From positions 15,667,010 to 15,731,009 of the forward strand of contig CM064681.1 of the NCBI GenBank assembly GCA_032717465.1: DNA of 64,000 bases, in the 5' to 3' direction. The position numbers and the translations under genes are program-made. The notes beneath the pieces are model-generated. The model was given only the letters and a program-made list of their open reading frames with translations, did no database searches and was not told where the DNA came from. Below are positions 10,930 through 20,998 of this stretch, piece by piece. This DNA is from Coenobita brevimanus. Its lineage: Eukaryota > Arthropoda > Malacostraca > Decapoda > Coenobitidae. Each line of letters begins with the position of its first letter. Position 1 is the stretch's first letter.

Positions 10930-12709
10930 CTATGTAGCAACCTCATTGGGAAGGGTGTGAAAGCCCTTCTTCCTAGGTGTGGACCTCTGCCTCACCAACC
11001 AAGATAATAAGGATTTAGAGTTTCCATGGGTGGAAGGACCTTTACCCTGAGACATGTCCCGCCCATCGTCAGGATGAGCCCGAAGCACAGAGACCTTTCT
11101 GGAAGATTCACTCGCCCCGTCTGCACGCCCACGTGGGGGTCCGGCTGGCACCTTGCGGCGAACCAAATCCTGCCCCACCGAATCAATCAAAGGTTGGCTG
11201 CTGGGTGCCGGATCAGAGGGAACAAGTGACCAAGGCTTTTGAATATCTAAAGAACCAGACCCGGCCACACCTAAGCATGAGGCAGGGACTGGAATCCTAG
11301 ATAGACCATCACGAAGACCGACCGACTTAGACGCTACCACTGGCTGGGTTGTCGAGCGTAAAGCCCCCTCAGAATCCTTATGCAGTACAAAAGTTTGAAC
11401 CTTAGAAGAAGGGGAGTCACCCAAAAACTCCTCACTTCTCACCTGTTTGAGGTTTGCATATTCAACCTCGATCACTACACGAAAACTCGAAATACTAGAA
11501 ATTGTAGAGGCACACTGTAGAGAAGACTGAACATCAGTAGCAGAGTGAGCAGATAGTACAAGGGCAGCAGCTGGTGCGGGAGTAGCAGCCGATACAGGAG
11601 TGTCAGCCGGTACAGTAGTAGCAGCTGACACAGGAGTAGCAGCTTGTACAGGAGCACCAGCCGGATGAGATGCAGACTGCAAAAGTACCGGAATCCTTGG
11701 GAGACCACGAGGAGGAGAAGTAGTACGTCCAGTATCTGATAAGAGACGAGGAGGATGGAGCACGGGCTCCGTGACGGTGCACAGCAGGCTTTGACCTAGA
11801 AAGAATAGAAGCAGAGGACACACCTGGGCAGACATACATAGACACGACACGGTCCTTAGCTGCGGTAAAACTCAGCCTCTCCATGGCTCTGAGACAGAAT
11901 TTCATGTTCCATTTTGTAATGATCACAAGATTTAGAAGAAGCAGCATGCTCACCACCACAACTGACACAAGATACAGGACCAGGGCATTCCATACCCTAG
12001 TGAACATCTAAACCACACGACACACAGACTGCTGGAAGACCCAGGGCAAGGCGACTACAAGTTCGACCAATATGACCCAAGCGCTGACAGTGGAAGCATT
12101 TACGAGGCATAGGGACATGGGGCCTAACTCTGTACTGGTACCATGCAGCATTAAGAACAGCAGGGAGGCTCAATGAATCGAAAGTCACAATCAAGGATGG
12201 AGTTGGCACAAGGTCACCATTCATCTTCTTTTTAATCCTCTCAACCTTTATCACATTCTAGGCTCACAACTCTTCAACAAGGCGTGCCTCATCGTAAATC
12301 AGCCATTCTTTAGCATACACAACGTCACGAGAATAATTCAACGAAGCATGGGGGGAACATATAACAGACTGACCGGAAAGCATTGACAGAGATAGAATGG
12401 CTGCACTCCGAGAAGGGTCAGAAACGTCCACCAACAAACTGCTCTCAGCCTGTGGAGCCACTTCAAGGGTGGCATCACAAGCAGCAAGAAGTTCGTGACG
12501 TGTGCAAAAAATATCACACCTTTGGAGGTCCACCCCAGAAGGGCCACGAACAACTATGAACTTGACAAAAGGCGCAGGAGGAGGAACCAAAAAATTATCT
12601 GAGTCTCGCTCATGAGGGCCCTGAGGACCGGGTACATTTCTTGTCCCCCGCCTGCGACCCTTGTTACGGGAGCCACTGGACTGGGGAGGCAAGGCAGGGG
12701 AGGCCGAAT
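10930..12709 (-). pseudogene. Family I ORF1 (gag-like, zinc knuckles), broken, unit A
   Basis: Nucleocapsid-like ORF1. CX2CX4HX4C knuckles are visible as CFHCQRLGHIGRTC near 12,100 and CVSCGLDVH near 12,010, with a third cysteine cluster after it. The tail is Ala/Pro/Ser-rich (repeated PVSAAT words) and ends LPNEVAT at 10,930. The N-terminus is lost in the 0.6-kb deletion, so the frame open to 12,809 there is an artificial fusion with 5' UTR. Frameshifts occur near 11,770 and 12,000. ORF1 is expected to coat LINE RNA. Confidence 0.85.
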
Positions 12710-12814
12710 CAAACAAAGGTAGGCATGCCTCCAAAGTAGGTGGCACTGCCAGCCACGCATCAAGCCCTGCCACCACGACAGGGTGACCCCCCTCAGTGGG
12801 GTCAAGCACAAGGA

Positions 12815-14081
12815 AGTGCCAATGATTTCCATGGGAACATTACGTCTCCTTTATGCCACTAGGAGCTGTTGCCAAGCCCTGCCACACCGCAGTTGCCAAA
12901 TACCGCATATTTAGTGATTCAGTTCTCGTTTGTAGCCCAGCAATGGCGGATTGACACCTGTCTATCTCCCACGGTGCTGGTGAATTATCACTGCCCTCAC
13001 ATCCATCCAAGAGGTGTTAATTACAAAAAGACGGGTGTGATAAAAAGTTCGAGCTCAGAAACACTTGATCTGATGAAGAAAAAAAAATCAACTCAATATT
13101 AAAAAAAAAGTCCTAAAACAACGACTCGGAGAAGGTAATCAGGTTGATAAGAATTAGGATGGTGGGGGTTAAGGAGCTTTTCTCTGGCTGATCAAATAGC
13201 GATTATGTTGTATTTGGTTGGCCCATAGATGGTTTTTATGGACTTGCAGAACCCATGTCGGTCATTATTACCAGCCAACGCCTTTGTCGGCGAGGTATGA
13301 GCGAGGCCATTTAAATCCAAAAGCATTGAGATATCGCCTTACACCCAGAGGATGCCTAGAGTATATTGATGGCCATCTACCTACCAAGTTTCATGCCTTT
13401 ACGACAAACTATCTTGCCTGTGGCCCTCTTTTGATGTTTTTCGACATGCTGCACTTGGCGCGTGTCACGTGCCACGTGCACCGCCGGTGTGTAATGAAAT
13501 CTGTCAAAAACAAACCTTATAGAATGGCACTATCATATGGTTCAAACCACGAAGAAAAGGTTAACAAATATCTGTGATATAGCAATACACTATATACTCT
13601 CTTGATAATATTAGTCAGTCTGAGTGGTTATGTTGTGTACCAGTAGTGTCAATATACTTATACTGAAAATAAAAGAAACATCATACACATGTCGGTGTCA
13701 CTTTAATGAAGCTTAGAGCTGAAGGTACAGGAAAAAGCTACCGGGTATTTACTGCATAATGTAGCAAATGTTCTTTTACATTGTTACCTAGTATACCTAC
13801 TGAAAGTTAAATACTTAAATAAAAGGCAAAAAATGTGGCCTACCATTGATACATATTATACAGATTTATTATATTTTCAATGATACCTATTTAAGATATG
13901 TACGAAAACGAAACTAAAAATGAACAGGAGCTTTCTTTTAAAGGCTATTTATACAACAGCAATGTTTTTCCCACTACTTTAAACTGAAAGTAACATACTG
14001 TTACGAAATACTAACGCAGTGAGTAAGAATTAGTCTGAGAGAGTGAGGAAGAGAGCGGGAGTTAGAGACGGGGATAGTTAG

Positions 14082-14083
<2 letters not shown>
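12815..14083. other. Unassigned interval right of family I LINE, unit A (also 31,340-32,338 and 54,033-54,766)
   Basis: No gene recognised. It holds the continuation of the host repeat (12,803-12,930) and a TTAA preceded by GGTGGGGG at 13,169. An open frame at 13,218-13,577 is conserved in unit C but largely deleted in unit B. AT-rich sequence follows. The 13,218 frame has no recognisable domain. Confidence 0.4.
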
Positions 14084-14154
<71 letters not shown>

Positions 14155-14163
14155 CGTGTGTGT
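14084..14163. repeat. (GT)n microsatellite, unit A
   Basis: Long TG run interrupted near its right end by two CG steps. The unit B counterpart is at 32,339-32,379 and is shorter. Confidence 0.95.
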
Positions 14164-14286
14164 ATTCGTCGCGTGAGTAGCGAGGAGCGCGGTAAAGCGT
14201 GAGTACGGCCAAAAAAGTACTGGCGCTCTCAGTTCCGCTACTGGCTACAAAAAGTAATGGCGTTACCACCATCGCTATTAAAATAG

Positions 14287-14312
14287 TAGCGCCGCTACTA
14301 ATAGCGGCGCTA
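14287..14312. other. GC-rich 11-bp-arm hairpin, unit A
   Basis: TAGCGCCGCTA, loop CTAA, TAGCGGCGCTA: a perfect 11-bp inverted repeat with a 4-nt loop, between the GT and CA microsatellites. The unit B counterpart has a differently composed hairpin (32,500-32,529). Confidence 0.7.
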
Positions 14313-14321
14313 TTCTCAGCT

Positions 14322-14464
14322 TTGTGTATTGCTTACTGCCTATGATCTCCAGTCTATCAAACGCAGTGTGTCCAGGCATCTGGAAATTATCGGGCTCTCA
14401 GTTATCTTGTTTTTGTTTTTTCTTCGAGGAAACAATTTGCAGGCTCCTGGCCTCTGTTTTGTTC

Positions 14465-14468
<4 letters not shown>
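14322..14468 (+). mobile_element. 5'-truncated family J LINE 3' end, unit A
   Basis: About 147 bp matching the last codons and 3' UTR of family J (YDLQSIKRSVSRHLEIIG, then a diverged 3' UTR with GTTTTTTCTTCGAGG). It runs directly into (AC)n at 14,469 instead of poly(A). A short 5'-truncated insertion of a J subfamily. Confidence 0.75.

Positions 14469-14519
<51 letters not shown>
14469..14519. repeat. (AC)n microsatellite, unit A (unoccupied)
   Basis: Uninterrupted AC run of about 51 bp forming the tail of the truncated J copy. It is the empty counterpart of the split array at 32,698-32,734 and 36,946-36,996 in unit B. Confidence 0.95.
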
Positions 14520-14523
<4 letters not shown>

Positions 14524-16329
14524 TTACAAGATATGGTGGTGCAAAACAGTGGAATGAAATTCCTTTGATTGTAATAATGGCTGCAGTAAAATAAGTCGTG
14601 AAAAATCTTATAGACTATGAAGGTAGAAGATACTGATGAGGTATAAGGAGTAACAGTCATTAGCAGAGGGAAAGAATTAATATTTTGACGGAAAAATAGA
14701 CACTTAGTCCAGAAGATTTTTAAAAATGATGTTTAGAAACGCTATAACTGTACCTGTGTGTGTGCTGTGCAGGTGGTGGAATTTAATTCAAAATTTATTG
14801 TGAATATAATCCCATAATTATGAAGGCAAACTGTATATGGAAAAAAATCGTGGTACGGATCGGAATGTTGTGTTTTGAATTCTTTGACAAAATTTATGTG
14901 AATACTTAAAATTATATAACTGTCGCGGGTGAGTAATTATTCTGGTATGTGTAAAATTTGTACAGTCAGTGATTTGTTTTAACACAGAGTCTTTCATGTA
15001 ACTGATACATCATTAAAACATTCAATCATTGCATGGTAATTAACAGTACTTTCAGTATCAGCAAGATTTGATATTTTTTATGTACAATATCTTTTTCTGT
15101 GATGGAATGTTTTGAAAAACAGCTATCATAGCTATAATATGAATTATTATACAGTGGAGGTTGACCAGTAGTATTAAACGGGATTCTAAAATCAATACAC
15201 TTTTTTACTGGCCCAATCTTACCACCGCTCCTCTAATTTTTGTACATTACTGGTAACTGGTTGTTCGTTGTGAAGCCTTACCTTGACAGTGATATCCCAC
15301 TGCCAGACACTCCACCCACTTTGCACCCTCACCAACCACTGGAGTAGGCGCTCAACCCTGTGCCTTATATACCGGTATCCATCATGGGCACAACGCCCCA
15401 GCGCAGATCAGCTTTTTTTTCTTATTGCCGAACCCATTTTGTTATGTGAGGGAGAGATGGGGGAGAAGCAAGAGGGGAGGGAAAAGAAACAGCTAATGAA
15501 GACTAGAAGGAGGAGCAGTGGGGAAGGGGAAGGGGGCACACAGGCGGCATTTTACAGCTGGATCTGACATTAGCAACTGATTTCCTTTGTATCTTTCAAT
15601 CTCAACATGATCAGTACATCATTTTAACCATTACTGAGTCAGAGTCTGGGTGATTATGCGTAGTTATTATGATGATAAATAGGATGATTTAATATAACAT
15701 CATATAATGATAATGATGATGATGATGATAATGATGATGATGGTGGTAGGATGAGACTCCCACTATCCACTCATTAGATGTAATGATACCTTTGGATAAA
15801 CCAAAATTAATATTATGTTGTACTCAATTATTTCATTTAAAATTTGAGAGTTAACCACAGTTATTACCAGATGTACTCACGGTGCTGTATTGGGTTTGGC
15901 ACAAAAATCGGATTTCGCTCATAAAGGATTACATGTAAAGGATGACTGTTTTTTCTTTCTCATAACACCAGTCAAGGGCGAGGTATTGGTAACTGTAGCC
16001 TTCCGTATCCGAACTCAGTAGCCTAGCCTTAAACCCCTACAGATCTAATAAGGTGATAGATTGTAAGTTATTACGATTATTTTAATTTCTAAACACTGGG
16101 TGTACACTTTGTTCCATTACAACAAAAACACCACCACCAGCAATAACAACAACGTCGTCATTAAGGTGACGCCTCATTTAGGCTACATAATTTTTCCTAC
16201 TGTCATGCAGTTAGTTATCCTGCGGTAAGCCACACAGTACATGAAAAAATTATTTTTTAGATAATCTTTTCCCTCCAGGCCATATTTGCCAAGTTGAGTT
16301 CTCGTTCCTGTTCCTGGTTAACCCTGGTC
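14520..16329. other. Unassigned AT-rich interval, unit A (unit B: 36,997-38,769)
   Basis: No gene recognised. At 14,529-14,570 the plus strand reads YGGAKQWNEIPL, reminiscent of the C-terminal LWNSLP segment of LINE proteins, so it may start in another LINE end. It also contains a (GAT)n microsatellite at 15,706-15,741 (unit B about 38,168-38,203). Confidence 0.35.
15706..15741. repeat. (GAT)n microsatellite, unit A
   Basis: Imperfect ATG/GAT triplet run with interrupting AAT triplets. It is one or two triplets shorter in unit B. Confidence 0.85.
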
Positions 16330-17645
16330 TGCCTGATCAAGAAGAACCATCGACTCCAGATAAGCAACCGGCCCTAGAAGGTTTTCTCATAGGTTCCCAC
16401 ACCGTTGCTGTTGTGTCTGCGTCTTACTGAGACATGTGCTGCACAGTGCTCCATTATGTGTAACAAGATGTGTGGTTTTATTCTGGAAGCTGGGCATAAG
16501 TCTCTGATTCCACGCAACCCAAATCTAAGATGATAATTTAGGAGGGTTGGTTGATGTCCTGATCTAATCCTAGGTAAGTGAACTCAGTTATATCTATCTG
16601 AGGATGCTTCTAATGCTTGAACGTCATGAGGTGGGATGAGGTTATAACACTGTGATCGATCAAGTTGTTGTATGGCCCTTCGCATGAAGTGGGTATGTAA
16701 GTGTCCTTTCACTGTTAGTGCAAGAATGTCTGGAGGTGGGATATTATTGAAGAGATGTTATTAATGTTTGTGGTGTGATGATTTTTTTTGCATAGTTGTA
16801 CTGCGTGATTTAATTATATATTGGCAGGGGTGTTGTATGTTAGCACCGACTGCTGTATACAAGAGTATGGCTCTCATATTGAAATATTTTCTAACGCAGA
16901 TTTTACTTTCAGCGTAAGTGTTCTATGGGAGTATTACTGGTTGGTGCAATCAATGCTGTTACATACAGCGTTGTTCCATATTGCTGACAAGGCGTTGTAA
17001 TGGATGTTAGATAAAACTGGAATCCAAACGTAGGACATCACTGACCTAATATGTTATTTGTTGAATTAGTGGACTGTTTCCTCCTGTCGTCTAAAATTAC
17101 TCCGTGTAAGTGCCTTAAGTGTGTTTAGTCTTGGAGTTCATTGCCTCTAGATGTCTTATATTTGATCTCTGAAGGTGACTGCAGTGTCATATGTCACTCT
17201 AAGGATCTTAGTTGTCGGGAATATGTGGCACAGGTATATCGTTACGTGTGATGTTAGAGGGTGTGCCTGTGTTAGTAGTTAGTCACTGGTGATGAGTATG
17301 GTGGTGGATTTGGCTGAAGCAATCGTCACCTTGTTATCTGTGATAAATGCATGAAGCGTATTATAGTTTTTTTTTTTTTTTTTTTTTTCCCACCAAACTG
17401 ACCGTTTCTGAAATGTGGTGTGTAGCTGCTATGGTAATATAATCTGCATATGAGGAAATGTTTATGCGTGTCTGTAATGTGTGAATACCCTGCATGTACT
17501 GTATAGGCTGAAAAGTGTAAATGAGAGAAGGAAGCCCTGGGGAACCCCTCTAGGGAAATTCCGTATTAATGGTGGCTTTCCCTGCCCGATCGATAAATGG
17601 AGCTTCTTTCCTAAGGTGGGTCAGAATATCTTTTTTATTGCAAGA
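16330..17645 (-). pseudogene. Decayed LINE reverse transcriptase (family K), unit A
   Basis: Hidden by frameshifts and stops, but on the minus strand one reads GKATIN, then FPRGVPQGFLLSFTLFSLY (motif B; GVPQG at 17,534-17,548). After a frameshift come GIHTLQTRINISSYADYITIA (motif C, YADD changed to YADY, 17,439-17,453) and a lysine-rich SAKST segment. Further on are KILRVTYDTAVTFRDQI, RLNTLKAL, YVWIPVLSNIHYNALS and, near 16,500, IRSGHQPTLLNYHLRFGL. This order (motif B, motif C, thumb, C-terminal SGH segment) is that of Jockey-type LINE RTs. Broken beyond function. Confidence 0.65.
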
Positions 17646-17651
17646 GTAAAA

Positions 17652-17811
17652 CAGCGGGCATGGTATCATTCTAATGGGAATATTTGTATGTCAGCGGGCA
17701 TGGTATCATTCTAATGGGAATATTTGTATGTCAGCGGGCATGGTATCATTCTAATGGGAATATTTGTATGTCAGCGGGCATGGTATCATTCTAATGGGAA
17801 TATTGGTATGT
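17652..17811. repeat. 40-bp minisatellite, 4 copies, unit A
   Basis: Exactly four 40-bp units starting CAGCGGGCATGGTATCATTC. The first three are identical and the fourth has one change. It sits at the upstream edge of the family K RT remnant. Confidence 0.95.
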
Positions 17812-18011
17812 CTTACTATTCCTAACCTGGTGGCATCGTCTTTATTTTGTTACAGCTCACGTGAGCTTGCCATTCACTTTACGAAACGTTCTCTCATCTC
17901 TCGTGTGAGGGGTTAAATAAAATTCCTCCAATACGACAATTTTCTGCAGAGTAAAATTAGATCTTCTAGAAGTAACAGAAATATAAAGTCATGGCTTCGT
18001 CATAGCTCAAA

Positions 18012-18645
18012 AGTTTCCTTGTCCTTCCTTGCCAGACTCCTGCTTACCTTACTTTCCCCTGCCCAACCCTGCCGTGCTCGACTTTCCTCTACTCTTCTCA
18101 GTAATATACCTTGGCCTTTCTTTGTGCCACTTGGGAGTGCTCAGCCCTGCCATGCCCATCCCTGCTGTTTACCATCCTTTCCTGCCTGATGTGTTCTGCC
18201 TTGTCCTACCTTCTTGGTCGGTCCTATTTTCCCTACCCTGCTATGCCTTCTTTGTCTAATATTCCTGCCATTTCCTGCTTTCCTTGTGGTACTTGCCCTA
18301 GACTGCCCTGCCCCTGAAATGCCCTTGTCTGCTTGCCAGAACCTGTCTTACTCTTCTCCGTACTGCCCTGCTCTTCCCTGCTTTGTACAGTCCAGTCTAC
18401 ATTTTCCTTTCCTGACTGGCCTCGCCCTATCCTACCTTAATTATCCTGCCTTTTCTGTCGTGCTCTGAACTAACCTATCCCATCCTGATCTATTTGCATA
18501 TCTCTTCTTGCTGTGTTCTCTCCTTTTTGCTCTGCGATGCCCTCCTACCCTTGTCTTTATCTCTCCTCTCCAACCTTACTTGTCCTGTCCCGTTTTTTCT
18601 AATCTACACTGCTTCTTGTCCCGCCTCTGCTCATCGCGTTCTATT
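18012..18645. repeat. Pyrimidine-rich degenerate tract, unit B
   Basis: Unit B counterpart of the tract at 1-545, complete at its left side here. It begins right after the sequence that follows the 40-bp minisatellite. C+T-rich, with irregular CCTGCC-type words. Confidence 0.6.
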
Positions 18646-18654
18646 TATCATTCG

Positions 18655-19060
18655 TAGATAATGTGTGAGCACAAAACAGCTTTTGAGAACGACAGCAGGG
18701 ATGCCATAAGGCCTATACTGCTTAATTTTATTTAGGCTAGTGAGGGCAGAAGGTACATTTTTGTAGAAATTATAACGTCAGGCATAATGAAGTCAGAGGG
18801 AGGTAGGAGATGGAGGGGAACGCATCAAACCTGTCCAATGTACAACTGGAGGAGAATGCCAAGGCAATAAGTTCTGCCTTATCAACAAAAAACAGACACA
18901 GACCCTTCAGAGTGGAAAAGAAGGAAGGAGGAAGAAGTACAACTATTAGAAATGTTTTTAGCAAGATGCCAGAAGGAGCGGGAAGAAACTGAGTCAGTAC
19001 GGCTAAGATCAGACTTAGGAAGAATATGTGCAGAAACATAAAACAGACGAGATTCAATGG
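18655..19060 (-). pseudogene. Antisense LINE RT N-terminal remnant (J-related), unit B
   Basis: Unit B copy of the antisense remnant. The minus strand holds SFWHLAKNISNSCTSSSFLL around 18,970-18,910, followed by pieces like DKAELIALAFSSS and YGIPAVVLKSCF, shifted between frames. Similarity to the family J linker/RT start is by eye. There is no RT catalytic motif and it is not functional. Confidence 0.5.
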
Positions 19061-19218
19061 TGGGTTAGCACGGGTACCATTTACAGTCCTCCTCCTTGTG
19101 TGATTAAGCCTAGGCCTTTTTAAGTTAATCAGAGGATAAGAGAAAGAAGTGAATGTTCCATGACTGAGAGAATAACCATTATATTGTGAGAAGCACAGTT
19201 AGATAGCTCTTGGTTCAT

Positions 19219-19222
19219 TTAA
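19219..19222. other. Empty TTAA target site in unit B
   Basis: The sequence GGTTCAT-TTAA-CCAGGGAAAATG in unit B joins exactly the two flanks that border the piggyBac-like element in units A and C. Only one TTAA remains and there is no footprint. This is what an unoccupied site, or a precise piggyBac-type excision, would look like. Confidence 0.8.
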
Positions 19223-19406
19223 CCAGGGAAAATGAAACAATTAGTGTCTGAGGGTCTCCCAGTCTGCAGCACCACAGTGCCACAGATACCTCTCCTTGGA
19301 GGGGTCCACAGTTCTTACTGGGGTTATAGGATAGGTTAAAGTGATAAGAGTGTGTTCACAAGAGAGAAAACGCTGACAGGAAGACTAATGTAAGGAAAAT
19401 GTCAGG

Positions 19407-19550
19407 AATGGTGAGACCATATTTTTGGAACTATTACGCAATTTCAATGTCTTATTGTTAATTCTCTTACACAAAAAATATGGTGAGACCACATTTTAGA
19501 AACTATTACGCTATTTCAATGTCTTATTACTAATTTTCTTACACAAAAAT
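19407..19550. repeat. 72-bp tandem duplication, unit B
   Basis: Unit B counterpart of the 72-bp doublet. The second copy starts at 19,479. Confidence 0.8.
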
Positions 19551-19803
19551 TATTTTATCAAATCCCATGTGACTATAATTTTGTAATAAGTTAATCTCAA
19601 TTCTGTCTACTTATTTAATAACTTATCCTAATATTTTTCCTAAAGGACATTTTTATGTGCACTTAGATGCTATATCGCTCAGATTTCCAGCTTTCTTACG
19701 GTAATGCGAGTTCTGACATCCCACCTAAATGTAATTTTTACAAAGTTGGCTTCACCTGTTTGTACTTAATTGCATTTGGTTTTCAACGTATTTTTCTTGT
19801 GGT

Positions 19804-19930
19804 ATTTCCTGTAAGCCAAGAAACCATTTACAGCGCTGGGTGGTAACCATATAACCTAACCATACGTGCTCCCTAAGTGTCAACAAGTGGGTTGGTGGAG
19901 GGTTGGTGCTCCTCCCCGTGAAACAAATAA
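19804..19930 (+). repeat. Block shared with RTE-like LINE 5' leader, unit B
   Basis: Unit B counterpart of 2,453-2,580, with the same similarity to 60,634-60,760. Confidence 0.6.
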
Positions 19931-20998
19931 CTCAGAGTCAAGTGGCCGCCCCTTGCGGGATTGTGTCGTTTGGCAAGATAGATAGATTGATTTCATGTAG
20001 GCTACACTAATTCTCTTACCCAGAAGATAGCTTTGACGCTCTGTATGATTATGGCATTTACACAGCTGACTACTTATTTATACTTCCATACATGCTATTT
20101 CACTGTCATTTACAGTATTTTTCTAGTGGTTCCCACATCTCGGTAAGAATTCCTAGTGAACTTGATGTTCACTTTTTTTGTGGGATGCTGGTGACTATCA
20201 TCCACTCACTTGGTGTAGTGCTGCTTGCTTCTTTCTAACCCTCTCTCATTCTGCATCTGTGTCTGCCCTACTCTTTTCCCATATCTGTCTTCTTTCTTGT
20301 CACGTTTTATTATTATTATTTCCACATCAGGTACCTGTACACTGATTGACAAGACTAACTAATTCCTTTAACCCGGGAAACCATTTGGAACGGTCGGTGG
20401 TAACCATAATACCAAGTCACAGGTTGAAGTGGAGTCTGTTATGGTGTCCATTAACTGGAGACGGAAATGAAGTACCCATCAAGGAACCAAACCTCTACAC
20501 ATTTCCTCCCACCTCCCTGCAGCAAGGTGCTGTCAGCCGCAATGCATAATTGGTTCACTGTATGGGATGACCCTCCATGGGCGTTGCTTGCCTGCAGTTG
20601 ATGGGTCTATGCGGACAGAGAGACTTGTGTTGATCAGCAACAATGGCTGCAACACAGTACAGTGCTCAAAATTTCATCAACTATATGTTTATTTACTCAC
20701 TGGAATATTATATGGACACAATTTACACATTTCAAAAGTGTTGTAGATTCAGAGACACTCCCCCAAGCACACTCCAGTGTCACATGCTGCAGACATTGTA
20801 GTAACTTTTTAGAAAAACAGTCTTCATCGTGTATATCAGTGGCAGACATAGCCACCACAGTGTAAGACCAGACAGGTAGGTCGACACTCCCCTGACCAGT
20901 GTCGGTTGCACTAAATGCCCCGTACTTTTCCTGCTGTTGGTAGACATCACTGTACCAGACATCTCATTGCCTGTTGTGTCTGCCAAAGCAATTTAGCT

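Larger units (their letters stand above)
7069..12801 (-). mobile_element. Family I LINE (I group, RNase H-encoding), unit A, with 0.6-kb deletion
   Basis: Minus-strand LINE whose 3' end is a (TCAA)n tail (seen as TGATTGATTG on the plus strand, 7,069-7,091). It is flanked by the 13-bp direct repeat TCAAGCACAAGGA (7,056-7,068 and 12,802-12,814), a clear target-site duplication showing the 5' end is complete. Gene order is ORF1 with zinc knuckles, then ORF2 with endonuclease, RT, RNase H and a C-terminal CCHC-like motif. This order is typical of the I superfamily (I/Nimb type). Compared with B and C, about 604 bp is missing near 12,709. Confidence 0.9.
1..18102. repeat. Tandem composite unit A (~18.1 kb)
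   Basis: First visible copy of a head-to-tail composite repeat. Position 7 onward (CCTTGGCCTTTC) recurs at 18,109 and 40,639, and the order of all later landmarks (family J LINE, MITE, family I LINE, GT/CA microsatellites, 40-bp minisatellite) repeats. By eye the units differ by a few percent substitutions plus discrete indels. Unit A lacks the 4.2-kb LINE found in B, and it has a private ~0.6-kb deletion in its family I LINE near 12,709. The unit starts before the window, so this boundary is only a phase choice. Confidence 0.9.

Noticed and set aside
13218..13577. 119-codon frame, also open in unit C
   Set aside because: No motif, deleted in unit B, and the frame ends differently in C where the array breaks. 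Open by chance in recently duplicated sequence.
14084..14570. ORFs through GT and CA microsatellites
   Set aside because: Dipeptide repeats (HTHT, VCVC) from simple repeats, not proteins.
17652..17811. CRISPR array at the 40-bp repeats
   Set aside because: The repeats are directly adjacent with no spacers, and the genome is eukaryotic. It is a minisatellite.
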